Origin: Cepaea nemoralis
Taxonomy: Eukaryota; Mollusca; Gastropoda; Stylommatophora; Helicidae
Assembly (NCBI GenBank): GCA_014155875.1
Contig: JACEFZ010014548.1
Span: 124,001 to 188,000 of the forward strand
Length of the DNA: 64,000 nucleotides
Direction: 5' to 3'
The notes beneath the pieces are model-generated. The model saw only the letters and a program-made list of their open reading frames with translations. It did not search any database and had not been told where the DNA came from. Positions 11,311 through 21,750 of this stretch are shown here, piece by piece (within the stretch, counting starts at the first letter, position 1; every line of letters starts with the position of its first letter). The translations under genes were made by a program, and so were the position numbers.

Positions 11311-12165
11311 CATACAGGGTTGCTTTTTGTTCATTTGTAACAAATATACTGAAAACCTCATGAGGAATTAACGAAAAATATTGGCAAGAAATAATGATGC
11401 TTTGTAATGGGAGGAAAAGCAGAACTTAAAAATATTCTGACAACACAGAATTAAACCAACATCACAGATGGTAATTTAGAAACTAATAAGTTAGTGCAAG
11501 AGCAAAGTGAAAAACAAAATGTACATTTCAGTGCAACACAAACAAACAAATAGTAACCAATAAAACAAAACTGTCAATATATGGAGAGAAATTACAAAAG
11601 ATGAACAGTTGTGAATATTTAGGTTCACCGACATGGGTGGGAGAAATTCAATGACATCAGCTAAAAGAAACAATAACTGTGAAAACTGATGCAAATACAA
11701 ACGTTAAGGATGGGAGGGAAGAGAAAGAATGATGAACATAGTACAAAGAGCTTGCATATTTTCTGTGACAGCTTTGGACATTTAACAAATCAGCTAACAA
11801 GCTAAATGTGTCTTCGAAAATATGTGCTACAGAAGAGTATTAGAAATCCTGTGAACAGAAACGAGAAGAAACATATCCAACAGGAACTCAATATTGAAGT
11901 ATTAGAAATCCTGTGAACAGAAACATATATCCAACAGGAACTCAATGTTGAAGAAGACTGGTTGTCAAAGCAATAAAGGGAGGGAAATGAGATCTTTTGG
12001 ACATGACTGTTTGGAAAATATGACATGAGGTGTACTAGGGAAGCAGACAAACAGACCACATTGTACATGAATTCATGATGTGATAGATAAGTGACATATG
12101 ATCGCAACAGAAGCAGGAAGTCTGGCTCATGATATAAATATTGAAAGACAGGGACAAGGTTCTGC
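11311..12165 (+). mobile_element. Decayed LINE 3' remnant with a 62-bp duplication
   Basis: Weak RT C-terminal similarity: NSCEYLG near 11605, and a KSFGHDCLENM-like segment near 11985, with many stops. A 62-bp unit beginning AGTATTAGAAATCCTGTGAA is repeated at 11836 and 11898. 11311-11480 has nothing identifiable. The family cannot be assigned by eye. Confidence 0.4.
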
Positions 12166-12465
12166 ACAGGACAAGCTAATATGTGCTTACGGTGTAGTAG
12201 ATTTCACAACTACCTTGGCCAGACAGTGAAGCTGACAGTAATAGACTGGACAATAGTTACAACAAACATGTATTTTGATGCAAACAATGCAGGAGAAGAA
12301 AATACAGCATAAACACACGCAGAGATGCAATAATGCAGTTATGACTTCAATGGCACCAAGTCTTATTGCTTGGAATAATTTTCTTCTAAAATCTTATTGC
12401 TTGCTATACCAATGTGACAAACCTGTTTCCATCATTTTATAAAAATTAAATGGAAAAATCCAGGA
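12166..12465. other. No recognisable feature
   Basis: AT-rich stretch without coding signal or a repeat that I can relate to others in the window. Confidence 0.4.
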
Positions 12466-12561
12466 AGGTTAACCCGGTCAACAAATGCCTGCAGAAGCCG
12501 GATGAGTCGGCCTAACGGCGCAAGAACACAGCTCTGCTGTAAACAGGCACAGCGCAATCAC
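12466..12561 (+). mobile_element. SINE-1, 5' portion (split by LINE-G)
   Basis: The SINE-1 body begins GGAAGGTTAACCCGGTCAAC and runs to GGCACAGCGCAATCAC. The same family occurs intact at 37544-37681, on the minus strand at about 56035-56190, and diverged at about 36228-36352. It is interrupted at CAGCGCAATCAC (12550-12561), which is duplicated at 14231-14242. I see no clear tRNA A and B boxes, so its RNA ancestor is unknown. Confidence 0.85.
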
Positions 12562-12574
12562 TTCTTCTTCTTCT

Positions 12575-13326
12575 TCAGCATTCCGAGCCATTGAGGTTCT
12601 TTGCTGCAAATACAATCTGTCTCCATTCGTCTCTCTGGTGGACCTTCTCTTGCCAGTCGTTGATTCCAAGTGCTTGTAGGTCTGTATGTATATTATCTCT
12701 CCACCGCCTTCTTGGTCTACCTCGGGGTCTACGGTCATTTATTTCCTGAGTGTAAGCGAGTTTTGTTTCCCTATTATCTTCCATTCTTTCTATATGCCCC
12801 AGCCATTGTAGTCTATTAGCCTTCATGATACCAGTGATTAGCGGGGACTTAAACAAATCATAAATGTCTTTGTTACTTCTTCTTTTCCACTCTCCACTTT
12901 GTGTATCCCTAATGGGTCCAAAGATGCGTCTTAAAATTTTGTTCTCAAAGGTTTGTAACAAGGCTTCGTCTCCTTTCGTTGTACTCCAGGTTTCAGAGCC
13001 ATACAGCACAACTGGTCTGATCAGTGTTTTGTATATTGTGATTTTGGTGTTACGAGATAGCGCCTTTGATTTTAGTAGATGTTGTAGTGCATAGTATATC
13101 TTATTTCCAGAGTTGATTCTAGTTTGTATTTCTTCCTTATGATGTTGGAGCAGTTGAAGATTGTACCCAGGTATTTGTATGTTTCCGTTCTTTTAATGGT
13201 CATATTATCTATTTGTATGTGGCCAGAGTTTTTAGCCATTCCGTCTCTTGAAATTACCATATATTCTGTCTTATCTTGGTTGATAACCAGCCCCATCTGT
13301 TGGGCTTTTTCCTTTAAGTGAGTCAA
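12575..13326 (-). pseudogene. LINE-G RT thumb and C-terminal domain (two frames)
   Basis: The 13326-13072 block has MGLVINQDKTEYMVISRDG and TETYKYLGTIF. The 13009-12575 block has MLYGSETW, LRRIFGPIRD, RLQWLGHIERMEDNR and RPRGRPRRRW, then INDWQEKVHQRDEWRQIVFAA and terminal NGSEC before the GAA tail. This is the usual order for the C-terminus of such LINE proteins. One frameshift lies between the blocks. Confidence 0.88.
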
Positions 13327-13345
13327 TATTTCTAATGTCTTTTGT

Positions 13346-14230
13346 TCACTTTGCCCCTATAATATCTATATCATCTGCATAACCAAGCAGCTTGGATGTT
13401 CCTCCAATATCACATTCCTCCTTTACCTTCCTTACAACTTTCTCTAGAGCCAGATTGAAGAGTAGCGGCGATAGTGCATCACCCTGTTTCAAGCCAGATG
13501 TTATTTGGAAGGGGTCTGATTTCCTGCCTTTATATGTTACTATATTATAAGTATCTTCCATGCATAGTTTGGTCATGTTAATTAACTTCCTTGGTATTCC
13601 AAATTCCTGCATAACATTCCATAGACTATTCCTATGGACACTATCATAAGCCTTTTTAAAATCCACAAAAATGTTATGGAGATCTCTTTTATATTCCCAA
13701 TGTTTCTCGGCTATTTGTCGTAAGATAAATATCTGATCTATTGTTGATCTGTTTTGTCTAAAACCCGCCTGGTAGTCACCTAATATGTCTTCTGAATATG
13801 GTTTTAGTCTATTTAGTAATACTGCGGATAGTATCTTATAGCTTGTGGACAGTAGTGATATTCCTCTATAATTTCCACATTGGAACTTGTCTCCTTTCTT
13901 AAAGATAGGTATCAATAATGACTCTTTCCAGTCATGGGGTAATTCTTCTGTCCTCCAGATTTTTATTATTAATTCGTATAGCTTTAGATGTAATGCATGG
14001 CCACCTGCCTTTATAAATTCAGCAGCAATTCCATCAGTCCCAGTTGCCTTATTGTTTTTAAGTCGTGTGATTACATATAGGATTTCTTCAAATGTAGGTT
14101 CTTCAATTTGTGGTTCGCATGTTAGAACCTCTTCCTGTGGGAAAATGTTACTTGGAGCTTCACAATTTAGTAATTCAATAAAATATTCTTTCCATGTGTT
14201 GCACATTTCTTCATTGGTATTTATCATATT
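13346..14230 (-). pseudogene. LINE-G reverse transcriptase domain
   Basis: The frame is open across about 295 element-encoded residues. It continues upstream into flanking sequence to 14377, but that part is not element. Motifs in order: NNKATGTDGIAAEFIK, WKESLLIPIFKKGDKFQCGNYRGISLL, YQAGFRQNRSTIDQIF, FVDFKKAYDSVHR (first Asp), SGLKQGDALSPLLFN, and GYADDIDIIGA (about 13345-13385). All catalytic Asp residues are present. The frame then ends, and RT continues out of frame at 13326 (KEKAQQMGLVINQDKTEYMV, TYKYLG). Confidence 0.92.
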
Positions 14231-14276
14231 CAGCGCAATCACGTCAAAAAAAAACAAAAAAACTGGATGAACGCAG
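14231..14276 (+). mobile_element. SINE-1, 3' portion with (GAA) tail
   Basis: This resumes SINE-1 after the LINE-G insertion: CAGCGCAATCAC, then a poly-A-like stretch, ACTGGATGAACGCAGAAGAAG. It matches the 3' part of the intact copy at 37630-37681. Confidence 0.85.
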
Positions 14277-15008
14277 AAGAAGAAATGGAAAAATAATTTC
14301 ACGATAACCATGACTGGAACAATAGAAACTACAATGTTAAGGATATCTTCAGTATATGGGCATACACAATTACACAAAAGAAGAAAGGGGAGATAAGAGA
14401 ATGTCTGGCAAAAGCAATATTAAAAAAAAAAAAAAAAAAGAAACGGAAATCAGCTAAAACTTCAGCTGGCTACTAAAATATTCAACAATAAAATTGTGTG
14501 TCACTAAAATACAACAGCTCAAAGCAGTCACTGGCTCTGAAGGTACCAGGTTCCCACCCAGCTGAGGGCTTGGCATTTGTACAACAACCAATGATATCTA
14601 AGATGACATTCGTTAAACATCACACAGGAATTGGAAATAGCAAAGATTATACCTTGCAGCTACATACATTATAAACCTATGCAGCAGAATGCTAGAGCCG
14701 GTTATTTTGGATTAAATCTGACTAGGATAAGCAAATATTACACAAATTCATGCTGAAGTTCAACTCGCTGACCTTTGAGTTGGTGATATGTGACATTCCA
14801 TTATGAAAGAGGAGTGAAGATGAACATTTCTCATGACTCAGACAACAAAGTTAAAGAATGATGCCTGCAAGTATGTCTTGACCACAGATACATTTCTCAA
14901 CCAAGGCCCAACATGCAGGCCAGGCTATATGTTCCCAAGTGTACTAATATAAATACAGCTGTTTACAACACTTTAGCATCATGAATTATAACCAGGGAGT
15001 AGATCTAC
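14277..15008. other. Intronic sequence, no gene
   Basis: Contains an A-rich run near 14422-14442 and otherwise no supportable feature. A short stretch near 14540-14600 (GGTACCAGGTTCCCACCCAGC) resembles the 3' part of SINE-4, but too weakly to call. Confidence 0.4.
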
Positions 15009-15009
15009 T

Positions 15010-15262
15010 TCAGGAGCCATGCTAGCACAGTGGCTAGATGCTCCCCTGTCAGCCCGGTGTCATGAGTTTGGATCCACATTGTGGTGGATTTAAACTGATC
15101 AGAGCTACCAGGTTCACCCAGCCTACAATGTGTGCCATGACACTTCTTGGGAAGTAAACGTGGCTGGTGTGGCATGCCCCATGTCACCCACAGAGTGCCA
15201 GTTGGTCTGTAAACATACAAGTCTAGCAGCATATGCCCAGTAGAACTAAGACATACAACAGG
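15010..15262 (+). mobile_element. SINE-4, tRNA-derived
   Basis: The 5' region reads GGAGCCATGCTAGCACAGTGGCTAGATGCT...GAGTTTGGATCCACA. This matches pol III box A (TAGCACAGTGG) and box B (AGTTTGGATCC) spacing. The tail region CACCCAGCCTACAATG...TTCTTGGGAAGTAAACG recurs at about 42565-42610. A related copy lies on the minus strand at 25490-25716. It is not a functional tRNA, because the cloverleaf is degenerate and it continues into an unrelated tail. Confidence 0.7.
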
Positions 15263-16120
15263 CTGCTGTATTTGTGCAGGACTTGCATATATACCTCAGT
15301 GCGTGACAAACAATGTCAACAAGTACTGATCTAGACCAGCCTACACACGTGAACAGTGTACGTACTTGATATTTATTACCATTCATATTTATTAGGTTTC
15401 ATGATGAAAAACACTCTGGCTATGTGCTAGAGAACTGCACAGAATAAGACACTGCTATGTTTAACTGAGGAAAGGAACCGAACACCTCACCCCTATGCCA
15501 TGGACTACAATATATGATCACTAACACTTCACATCCCACCAGCAGTGTCTATTATAGGACTACCTGTACATACACATCACTGTACATCTGGGCCAATAGC
15601 CATCATTCATAATGTAAAATCAATAATAGAAGAGAAATTCTGCCTGGAATTAACCCAATAATCATCATCATCAAGTGTCTTGAATAGTGTGGGCAATCAT
15701 GCTTCACATCTCACAATCTCCAAAAGCATGTATCAGTTTCTGTGCCGACACCTTTCCGTGCCAGACAAAAGACTGTCAAGAATCCTCTCTCACTGTCTGC
15801 CTCAACAATGTGTAAATTTATCTTTGAATGACATTATGTAATCACAAATAAGAATGTAAAAGTAAAAATAACCAATAACAATTTCAAAATGTCCACATTT
15901 TAAAGTCAAAATGCAAACAAGCCTCAATATCCAGTCACTATGCATTTTCAAACAAGGTTGGCAGCGGCTCAGCTTGGAACACCCATGTCCTTGCAGGACA
16001 TTGAAGACTCAAGATGGGACAGCAGTTTTCAGTTATTAGAGACAAGTTGAGGAATCTGGGCTTTGACACTGCATCTAAGCTTGTTCTAACATGGGCCAGG
16101 TCTTGTGATAGAGCACTTCA
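15263..16120. other. Intronic sequence, no gene
   Basis: No supportable coding region or repeat. 15950-16120 leads into the 40-bp minisatellite and may be old LINE sequence, but I could not align it with confidence. Confidence 0.4.
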
Positions 16121-16440
16121 GTCAAGATTCACATTCCGCGCTGTCATCTTGCTCTGCCCAGTCAAGATTCACATTCCGCGCTGTCATCTTGCTCTGCCCA
16201 GTCAAGATTCACATTCCGCGCTGTCATCTTGCTCTGCCCAGTCAAGATTCACATTCCGCGCTGTCATCTTGCTCTGCCCAGTCAAGATTCACATTCTGCG
16301 CTGTCATCTTGCTCTGCCCAGTCAAGATTCACATTCCGCGCTGTCATCTTGCTCTGCCCAGTCAAGATTCACATTCCGCGCTGTCATCTTGCTCTGCCCA
16401 GTCAAGATTCACATTCCGCGCTGTCATCTTGCTCTGCCCA
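16121..16440. repeat. 40-bp minisatellite, 8 units
   Basis: Eight nearly identical 40-bp units start GTCAAGATTCACATTCCGCG and end TTGCTCTGCCCA. The only visible difference is one C-to-T change in the fifth unit (TTCTGCG). The unit has no plus-strand stop in any frame, and 40 is not a multiple of 3. Every frame therefore stays open and cycles through the same three peptides, which makes long spurious ORFs. The near identity suggests recent expansion. Confidence 0.98.
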
Positions 16441-16951
16441 AAGCAGATGCTGCTAAGGCTGCTTTGCAGTTAAGTTCTGCCACTTTTTATTGTTCTATAG
16501 AACTGAAAGGCTTGCCAACCTCCTCCCATTACTGGTGTGTTGGAGTGAATCATTTTATAGACATGTTAACAGTGTAAGAATAGTAAACCAACACAGAACA
16601 AGTGTCATAAGTCGCTACATGCTGAGGGAGATACTGAGTAGGGAATTCAAGCACTTATGAAATTAACAGCTTGATATGCAGTGAGGGTGATCTTTTCACT
16701 AGCAATATAACTTTTATGACAACTGATTTTGGTCATTCTTGTTTTGTAATGCTAAAATCATATATACAAATGTCAATTTTTAAAAACAATTTTCTGTAGG
16801 CAAAGAAGACATTACAGTTTTTCTTCAATCAATTATTGCACATGGTGTTAATGTGTTTTTGTCACTAGTTATGAGTTTGGGGTCTGAAATATTTCTAAAC
16901 TGTTTGACAGTCATGACAATCTAGGGAAGGTCCATCAGTATCAGAAAGGTA
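16441..16951 (+). mobile_element. LINE-T 3' fragment and unassigned flank
   Basis: The stretch AAACCAACACAGAACAAGTG...CGCTACATGCTGAGGGAGATACTGAG...GCACTTATGAA (about 16586-16660) parallels the LINE-T C-terminal coding end at 55213-55285 (INQHRTG, YTLRDLL, SEHLW). The remainder (16670-16951) shows nothing identifiable. Confidence 0.6.
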
Positions 16952-17240
16952 GGTCAGCATGGCCGAATGGATAAGGATGTGTTCTTAAATATCCGGTGTG
17001 CTGATGTCAAGGTAAGGGGTTCAGTCCCTACACCGAATAATTGGACTAAAATGTTGACCTCTCGTCCTTGACTTGGGGACATAAATTGCAAGCAGCTCTT
17101 AAGTCGGAAGTTGGTTCGCCGGATAGTGAGGGACACTGTTAATAGGGAACGCTAATACACACACAAAATTCAGTCCAGCACTACTAGAAGTAGTGCGTAT
17201 GGACTACGCTTGTGTTCAAAGCAAGCGAGCACACAAAAAA
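16952..17240 (+). mobile_element. SINE-3, tRNA-derived, full-length
   Basis: The head reads GTCAGCATGGCCGAATGGATAAGG...AAGGGGTTCAGTCCCTACACC, with box A (TGGCCGAATGG) and box B (GGTTCAGTCCC). The body GACTAAAATGTTGACCTCTCG...GGGGACATAAATTGCAAGCA and the tail with GTGTTCAAAGCAAGCGAGCACAC follow. Other copies: minus strand about 23252-23834 (internally amplified), and a headless fragment at 32335-32512. Confidence 0.85.
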
Positions 17241-17739
17241 TAGTATAAGAAATAAAAATGTTTTGGTGTATTTAAATGGAAGAACCAATAAGAACTAATT
17301 CCACATGTCAGTGAAGACAGTGGCTGGAGTAGTAGCAGCAGTGCTGATAAATGTATCCCTTGATCTAAAGCTGTGAGTCATGAACACAATTTATTAGCCA
17401 TGTAACACGTATGATCATGTTAACAAGTCTCCAAATAAAAATGTCCTATAAAACACTTGTGTTTGGTATGATATGTTGATTCAACCTCATGATAGTAAAT
17501 TAGTATATTCTATAAATTTGTGGTTAACACAAAATGGATGAATGTTCTGATATATCTATTTGAAATAGACCAGAATAATGAAGTAGCAAGTTTTCTTATT
17601 TATATATAGGGCAATATGTTGATTCCATCTCATGACAGTAAATTAGTCTTTTCTAGAAATTTGTATTTAACACAAAATTTAATACATTGAAGCCGCTGTG
17701 ACCAAATGACTAAGCTGCTGTGAAATAAAAAGTCATGGT
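17241..17739. repeat. Intron with an imperfect direct duplication (period about 143 bp)
   Basis: ATATGTTGATTC(A/C)A(A/T)CTCATGA.AGTAAATTAGT begins at 17471 and again at 17614, followed in both by a TTAACACAAAAT-type segment. There is no coding signal in the stretch. Confidence 0.6.
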
Positions 17740-17940
17740 AGTTTAAAATTACTCTGGTAAACAGTTTAAATTACTGTGGGATTATGTCTGTTGTATATTC
17801 ATCTTGAATTCATTTATTGCTTTGTGTTATGTTGAATGACTTCTGCAGTGTGCGTCTCGAGATGCAGTGAAATATGCCAGGCAATAAATTGTGCAATTGT
17901 TTGTGGCGGCATTATTCACATTTTAGAAGAAAGCCACACA
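17740..17940 (+). mobile_element. Penelope-like element 3' end fragment
   Basis: GACTTCTGCAGT.TG.G.CT...GAGATGCAGTGAAATATGCC, then AGGCAATAAATTGTGCAAT, parallels the 3' UTR of the Penelope-like element at 22710-22905 (GCAGCGAAATATGCCAGGCA). AATAAA is present in both. Confidence 0.75.
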
Positions 17941-18019
17941 ACATAGACAGCAGTGATCCTAAGTTAATCAATCAGGTGTTTAGTATTCTTAGATTAGAAT
18001 AAAAAATTATTTGGACTTA

Positions 18020-18078
18020 TGTGCATTTACAACAATAAGAAATAGACAAACAGCTTTTGTTGGTCATGTGATGAGAAG
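18020..18078 (+). mobile_element. LINE-R fragment, left of LINE-Z insertion
   Basis: Encodes TIRNRQTAFVGHVMR, which continues at 19836 (MRRETLENIV..). It is interrupted at the 8-bp ATGAGAAG, present at 18071-18078 and again at 19836-19843. Confidence 0.8.
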
Positions 18079-19835
18079 TTAAGTGTGCTATACATGAACT
18101 TGCATCTGGCAAGGCTCCAGGTAAGGATGGGATTCCAATAGAGGTTATCAGGAGTGGGCAAGACACACTCACTCTACAGATCCACCAGAGAGCTATGCTG
18201 GCGAGAAGGACAAGTCCCACAGGATTTCAGAGATTCAAGCATCATAACACTGTACAAGAACAAGGGCGATCGGAGCGACTGCAACAACTATAGGGGTATC
18301 TCACTTCTGTGTATTGTTGGAAAAGTGTTTGCCAGAATTGTTCTGCGCAGACTTCAAGTCCTAGGAGATCAAGTCTACCCCAAATCACAGTGTGGCTTTT
18401 GACAGAGCCGGTCTACCATTGATATGGTATTTTCATTGCAACAAATGCAAGAAAAATGCCAGGAACAGAATCAACCACTGTTTATTGCCTTCAATCGACC
18501 TCACAAAGGCATTCGATTTGGTCAGTCGTGAGGGTCTGTTCAAAGCACTAAAGAAGATTGGCTGCCCACCAACGCTTCTGTCCATTGTGGAATCGTTCCA
18601 CACAGGCATGAAGGGTATAATCAAGTTTGATGGTGCAACTTCAGAAGAGTTTGAAATCAAGAGTGGAGATAAGCAAGGTTGTGTACTATCCCCCACCCTC
18701 TTTGGGATATACTTTTCACTTCTACTGAAATATGCCCTTCCTGATCAGGATGGTGGTATATACATTCACTCACGCTCAGATTGCGGCCTCTATAACGCTC
18801 AGAGATTGAAGGCTAAGACTAAGATTAGGAGGGTACTAATCAGAGAGTTGCTTTTTGCAGATGCTGCAGTTACGACCCACTCTGAGGAAGAATTACATCT
18901 ACTATCTGCATTCTCCAATGCTTGTTCTGAATTTGGTTTAACAATTAACAAAAAGAAGATGCAGATTATGTCACAAGGTGCACGTGAGGTACCATAAATC
19001 TTTACTGATGACGCCGAACTGAAGATAAACCATTTTACATATCTAGGATCAGACGTAAATAGCAAATTATGCCTAGATCAGGAAATCAACATCAGGATTG
19101 CTAAGGCAGCAACAACAATGAACATGTTAGCAAAAAGAGTCTGGGAGAACAGGAAGCTTTCTGCCAAAACGAAAGTCCTTGTCTACCAAGTTCTCTTCTT
19201 TAAGGCAGTGAAACCTGGTCAACTTACTCACACCAAGAGAAACGTTTAAACAGCTTTCATATGCGGTGTCTGTGAAGAATACTTGGTATTAAGTAGCAAG
19301 ACAAAATCACAAATACTGAACTATTGGAAAGATCAAGTAGTGTGACTGTGTGTTCCATGCTCAGTCTTCGTAGACTTAGATGGATAGGACACGTTGGGAG
19401 GATGGATGATGATAGAATACCAAAAGACATCTTTTTTGGTGAACTACAGATGGGTAGGAGATCTCAGGGTCAGCCTCTACTACGATACAAAGATGTGTGT
19501 AAGCGGGATATGATTGATACAGGCATTGATAATGCACACTGGGAGCAAGTCGCCGCTGAACGTGTTGCATGGAGGGCAACTATCAGAAATGGAATAAAGA
19601 CAAAGGAGAAAATGATTGCAGATAAAGCACACACAATGCGTGAGAGGCGTAAGATGGTGCATGATGGTGGAAATGACCATGTTTTCACATGCGTCCACTG
19701 TGGACGAACATGTACAGCGCAAACTGGCCTTATCAGCCACATTCGCCATCGTCATGGGTTGTAGTTATTATGCCTGTTTGAAGCACAATGTACCAAATTA
19801 TTGTCTGTCAAGACGGCAAGGTGCCAATGGTAATT
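18079..19835 (+). mobile_element. LINE-Z, 5'-truncated copy inserted in LINE-R
   Basis: Bounded by the perfect 8-bp duplication ATGAGAAG. It starts abruptly inside RT at a point equivalent to 60013 of the long copy and ends with AAGACGGCAAGGTGCCAATGG. The alignment to 60013-60120 plus 61575-63150 is close throughout, with indels. Confidence 0.92.
18100..19764 (+). pseudogene. LINE-Z RT with C-terminal C2H2 zinc finger, frameshifted
   Basis: RT motifs: SGKAPGKDGIPIEVI, FRDSSIITLYKNKGDRSDCNNYRGISLL (18220-18310), SIDLTKAFDLVSREGL (18490-18540), SGDKQGCVLSPTLFGIY (about 18661-18711). The catalytic loop reads LLFADAAVTT at about 18848-18880 and lacks the second Asp of the usual F/YADD. C-terminal parts at 19324-19764 include RLRWIGHVGRMDDDRIPKDIFFGEL and a C2H2 finger, FTCVHCGRTCTAQTGLISH ending in H.RH. 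Frame breaks occur near 18400, 18840 and 19000-19320. The missing catalytic Asp suggests a dead enzyme. Confidence 0.9.
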
Positions 19836-20055
19836 ATGAGAAGAGAGACATTGGAGAACATCGTGATGACTGGAAAGATCGAGGAGAAGAGAGGCAGAGG
19901 CAGACCAAGAGAAATGATGCTGGATAGATTTTGACAGTGGCATGGAGGAATATCATCAGCAGAGTTGATCCAGAACTCCAAAGACTGAGATCTGTGCAGA
20001 GCCATTAACGCCTATGACAGCTGGCAGGGCACTTAATGATGATGATAGTGTGCTG
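19836..20055 (+). mobile_element. LINE-R 3' end with GAT-rich tail
   Basis: Continues the RTE-like C-terminus: MRRETLENIV, GKIEEKRGRGRPREMMLD, QWHGGISSAELIQNSKD. It ends at AATGATGATGATAGTG, a (GAT)n-type tail, immediately before SINE-2. Confidence 0.85.
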
Positions 20056-20059
20056 TGTC

Positions 20060-20297
20060 TAGTGTGTGCCGCGTGGTTACACACCCGCTTCACACGCGTG
20101 ATCCAGGGCTTGTTTCCGGTCAGGGATATGCACTACTGACGAGATCAAACGAGAGCGAAACTCGAGTATCGTGCTTCCATATTGACGTGGATAGGCCTTA
20201 GGTTCATAAAAGAATACTATCAGCGTTGCCAGTGGTGGGTTGTGCTCAATATTTAAATTTCAAATCCTGAAACAACCAATAAATCGACTGTATAGAT
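20060..20297 (+). mobile_element. SINE-2, tRNA-derived
   Basis: GTGTGCCGCGTGGTTACACAC...CAGGGCTTGTTTCCGGTC is the tRNA-like head. The body ATGCACTACTGACGAG, GAGCGAAACTCGAG, GGCCTTAGGTTCATA and GGGTTGTGCTCAATATTTAAAT, and the tail CCTGAAACAACCAATAAATC, are shared with copies at 34655-34862 and 35018-35258. Confidence 0.85.
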
Positions 20298-20761
20298 GTC
20301 GAAGAAAAATAACAAGATGAGTTAGAAAATTTTCACGTACTTAAAATATATGCATTATTTTTACGAAAACTTTAAAAATGCCTTAAAGATTTTATCATTA
20401 TATATTATAACGCATATGCCTGTAAATAACTGTAGACAAACATTTTATAAAGTTTTGATAACAATGCAACAATATGTATAAAATATATAGCAATGCTACT
20501 AAAAGTTATATCCCTTGATATAACTTTTCTTAAGTTAAGTCCCCTCGCTATATATATATAAATTATAATGTAAATTACAGATTTAAATTTTATTACGTAA
20601 ATAGCTGATTGTAAACTAACAAACTGTGACAGTTGGCTGCATGGGAATTATAAGAAGACGTGTAGAAAATTTCATCTCAATCGGATGGACCATTCGCGAA
20701 CGCATAAATAACATACATACATACATAGATACAGACATACATTCTATTTTATATATATAGA
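20298..20761 (-). mobile_element. Helitron 5' half, reverse orientation
   Basis: Read on the minus strand from 20761 it begins (A)TCTATATATATAAAATAG and contains TGTATGTATGT, TTCGCGAATGGTCCATCCGA, GATGAAATTTTCTACACG and the CTTAAGTTA/TAGTAGCATTGCTATAT segment. It matches the element at 6566-6830. No CTAG 3' terminus is found. The lower boundary is uncertain, since homology is clear only to about 20460. Confidence 0.65.
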
Positions 20762-21345
20762 TTTGCTGCAATGTCTTCTGGAATGGAAAGTTAATTCAAA
20801 TTTATTTAAATGTGCTCTTTGAAGAGGACATAATATAGAATGTACTGGAGATACAAGTTAACCCATGCATATTTTCTGAGCAACTCCATAAGTATGTTTA
20901 GGAAAATTGCAATGGGCTGGGCCAGAGGCAATAGCTTGAATCTCTGAGGAAGTCAAGACTGACAAATATCTGTGTCAAGTTTGTGCCAGGGCCCAGGATG
21001 AAACAAATGAGCAGAAAGGCTTGCAGGTTTGGCTGCTGTGGGGAGTGGATGAGCAACAGACCAAGCTGATATCCTGACTACCCTCCAGGAGGCAGGATGA
21101 GTTAAATGACCCCAGATATGGATGAGATTCTGCAACTGACTAGACTGCAAGAACAAATCAAACTAGATCAGAGTGACATGTTGGATGTCAAAGAAAAAGA
21201 CAGCCGAAATCTAACTGGCATCGTCAGCCCCTCCACACTATGGGAGATACTGTGGAGAGGATGTCAGCACTCATGGACTAATACTTTAATGTTTAGTGAT
21301 ATCTGTTGACTGACCAACTAGTGGTTTACTATTGATATCTTGCAA
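20762..21345 (+). mobile_element. LINE-T RNase H fragment
   Basis: At about 20920-21120, shifting frames give a VPG.G..NE.AERLAGLAAVGSG.ATDQADILTTLQEA pattern. It parallels FVPGHAGVQGNERADKLAGEATVEGG.AMDQADILNALREV of the copy at 54970-55085. Downstream sequence to about 21265 parallels its C-terminus. Stops are numerous. 20762-20900 is unassigned. Confidence 0.7.
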
Positions 21346-21750
21346 TTGTCTATTTATTGAGAAAACCAAAAATTGTTTGCTATATGAAAAAAGTGATGTG
21401 GTTCCTGAGACGAATGCTGCAAATTCCATGGACTGCCAAAGTAACTAACAACGAATGTTTGAAAGAGGCTAATGAAACTAGAACATTATATACAACAATA
21501 AGAAAGAGGCAAACAGCTTTTTGTGGGTCATGTGATGAGAAGAGAGGCATTGGAGAACATCGTTACAACTGGAAAGAACGACGGGAAGGGAGGTAGAGGC
21601 AGACTAAGAGAAATGATGCTGGATGGATTGCGACAGTGACATGGAGGAATATCATCGGTGGAGTTGATCCAGAAAACCAAAGACCGAGATCTGTGGGGAG
21701 TCATGAACGCCTATTCCAGTCAGCATGGCACTTGAAGACGATATGAAAAA
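21346..21750 (+). mobile_element. LINE-R C-terminal fragment
   Basis: Encodes MWFLRRMLQIPWTAKVTNNECLKEANETRTLYTTIRKRQTAF and then RREALENIV-, GRGRLREMMLDGL- and WRNIIGGVDPE-like segments with frame breaks. The pattern is the same as at 10900-11150 and 19836-20050. Confidence 0.85.

Larger units (their letters stand above)
12562..14230 (-). mobile_element. LINE-G, 5'-truncated non-LTR retrotransposon inserted in SINE-1
   Basis: The 1,669-bp insert is bounded by a perfect 12-bp duplication, CAGCGCAATCAC (12550-12561 and 14231-14242). On the minus strand it starts inside the polyprotein N-terminal to RT and ends with codons for NGSEC, a TGA stop, and an (AGA)n tail only a few bases later. The 3' UTR is therefore essentially absent and the tail is GAAGAAGAAGAAG. 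Two frame breaks (near 13340 and 13070) split the ORF. The other frames are intact over long stretches, which suggests a recent insertion. Confidence 0.93.

Noticed and set aside
16014..16577. 187-residue and overlapping frames
   Set aside because: Explained by the 40-bp minisatellite, which lacks stops in all plus frames.
16955..17045. Possible functional tRNA genes at SINE heads (also 15014, 35018, 43545, 45386, 60660)
   Set aside because: A and B boxes are present, but acceptor stems do not pair properly and each continues into a SINE body. These are SINE promoters, not tRNA genes.
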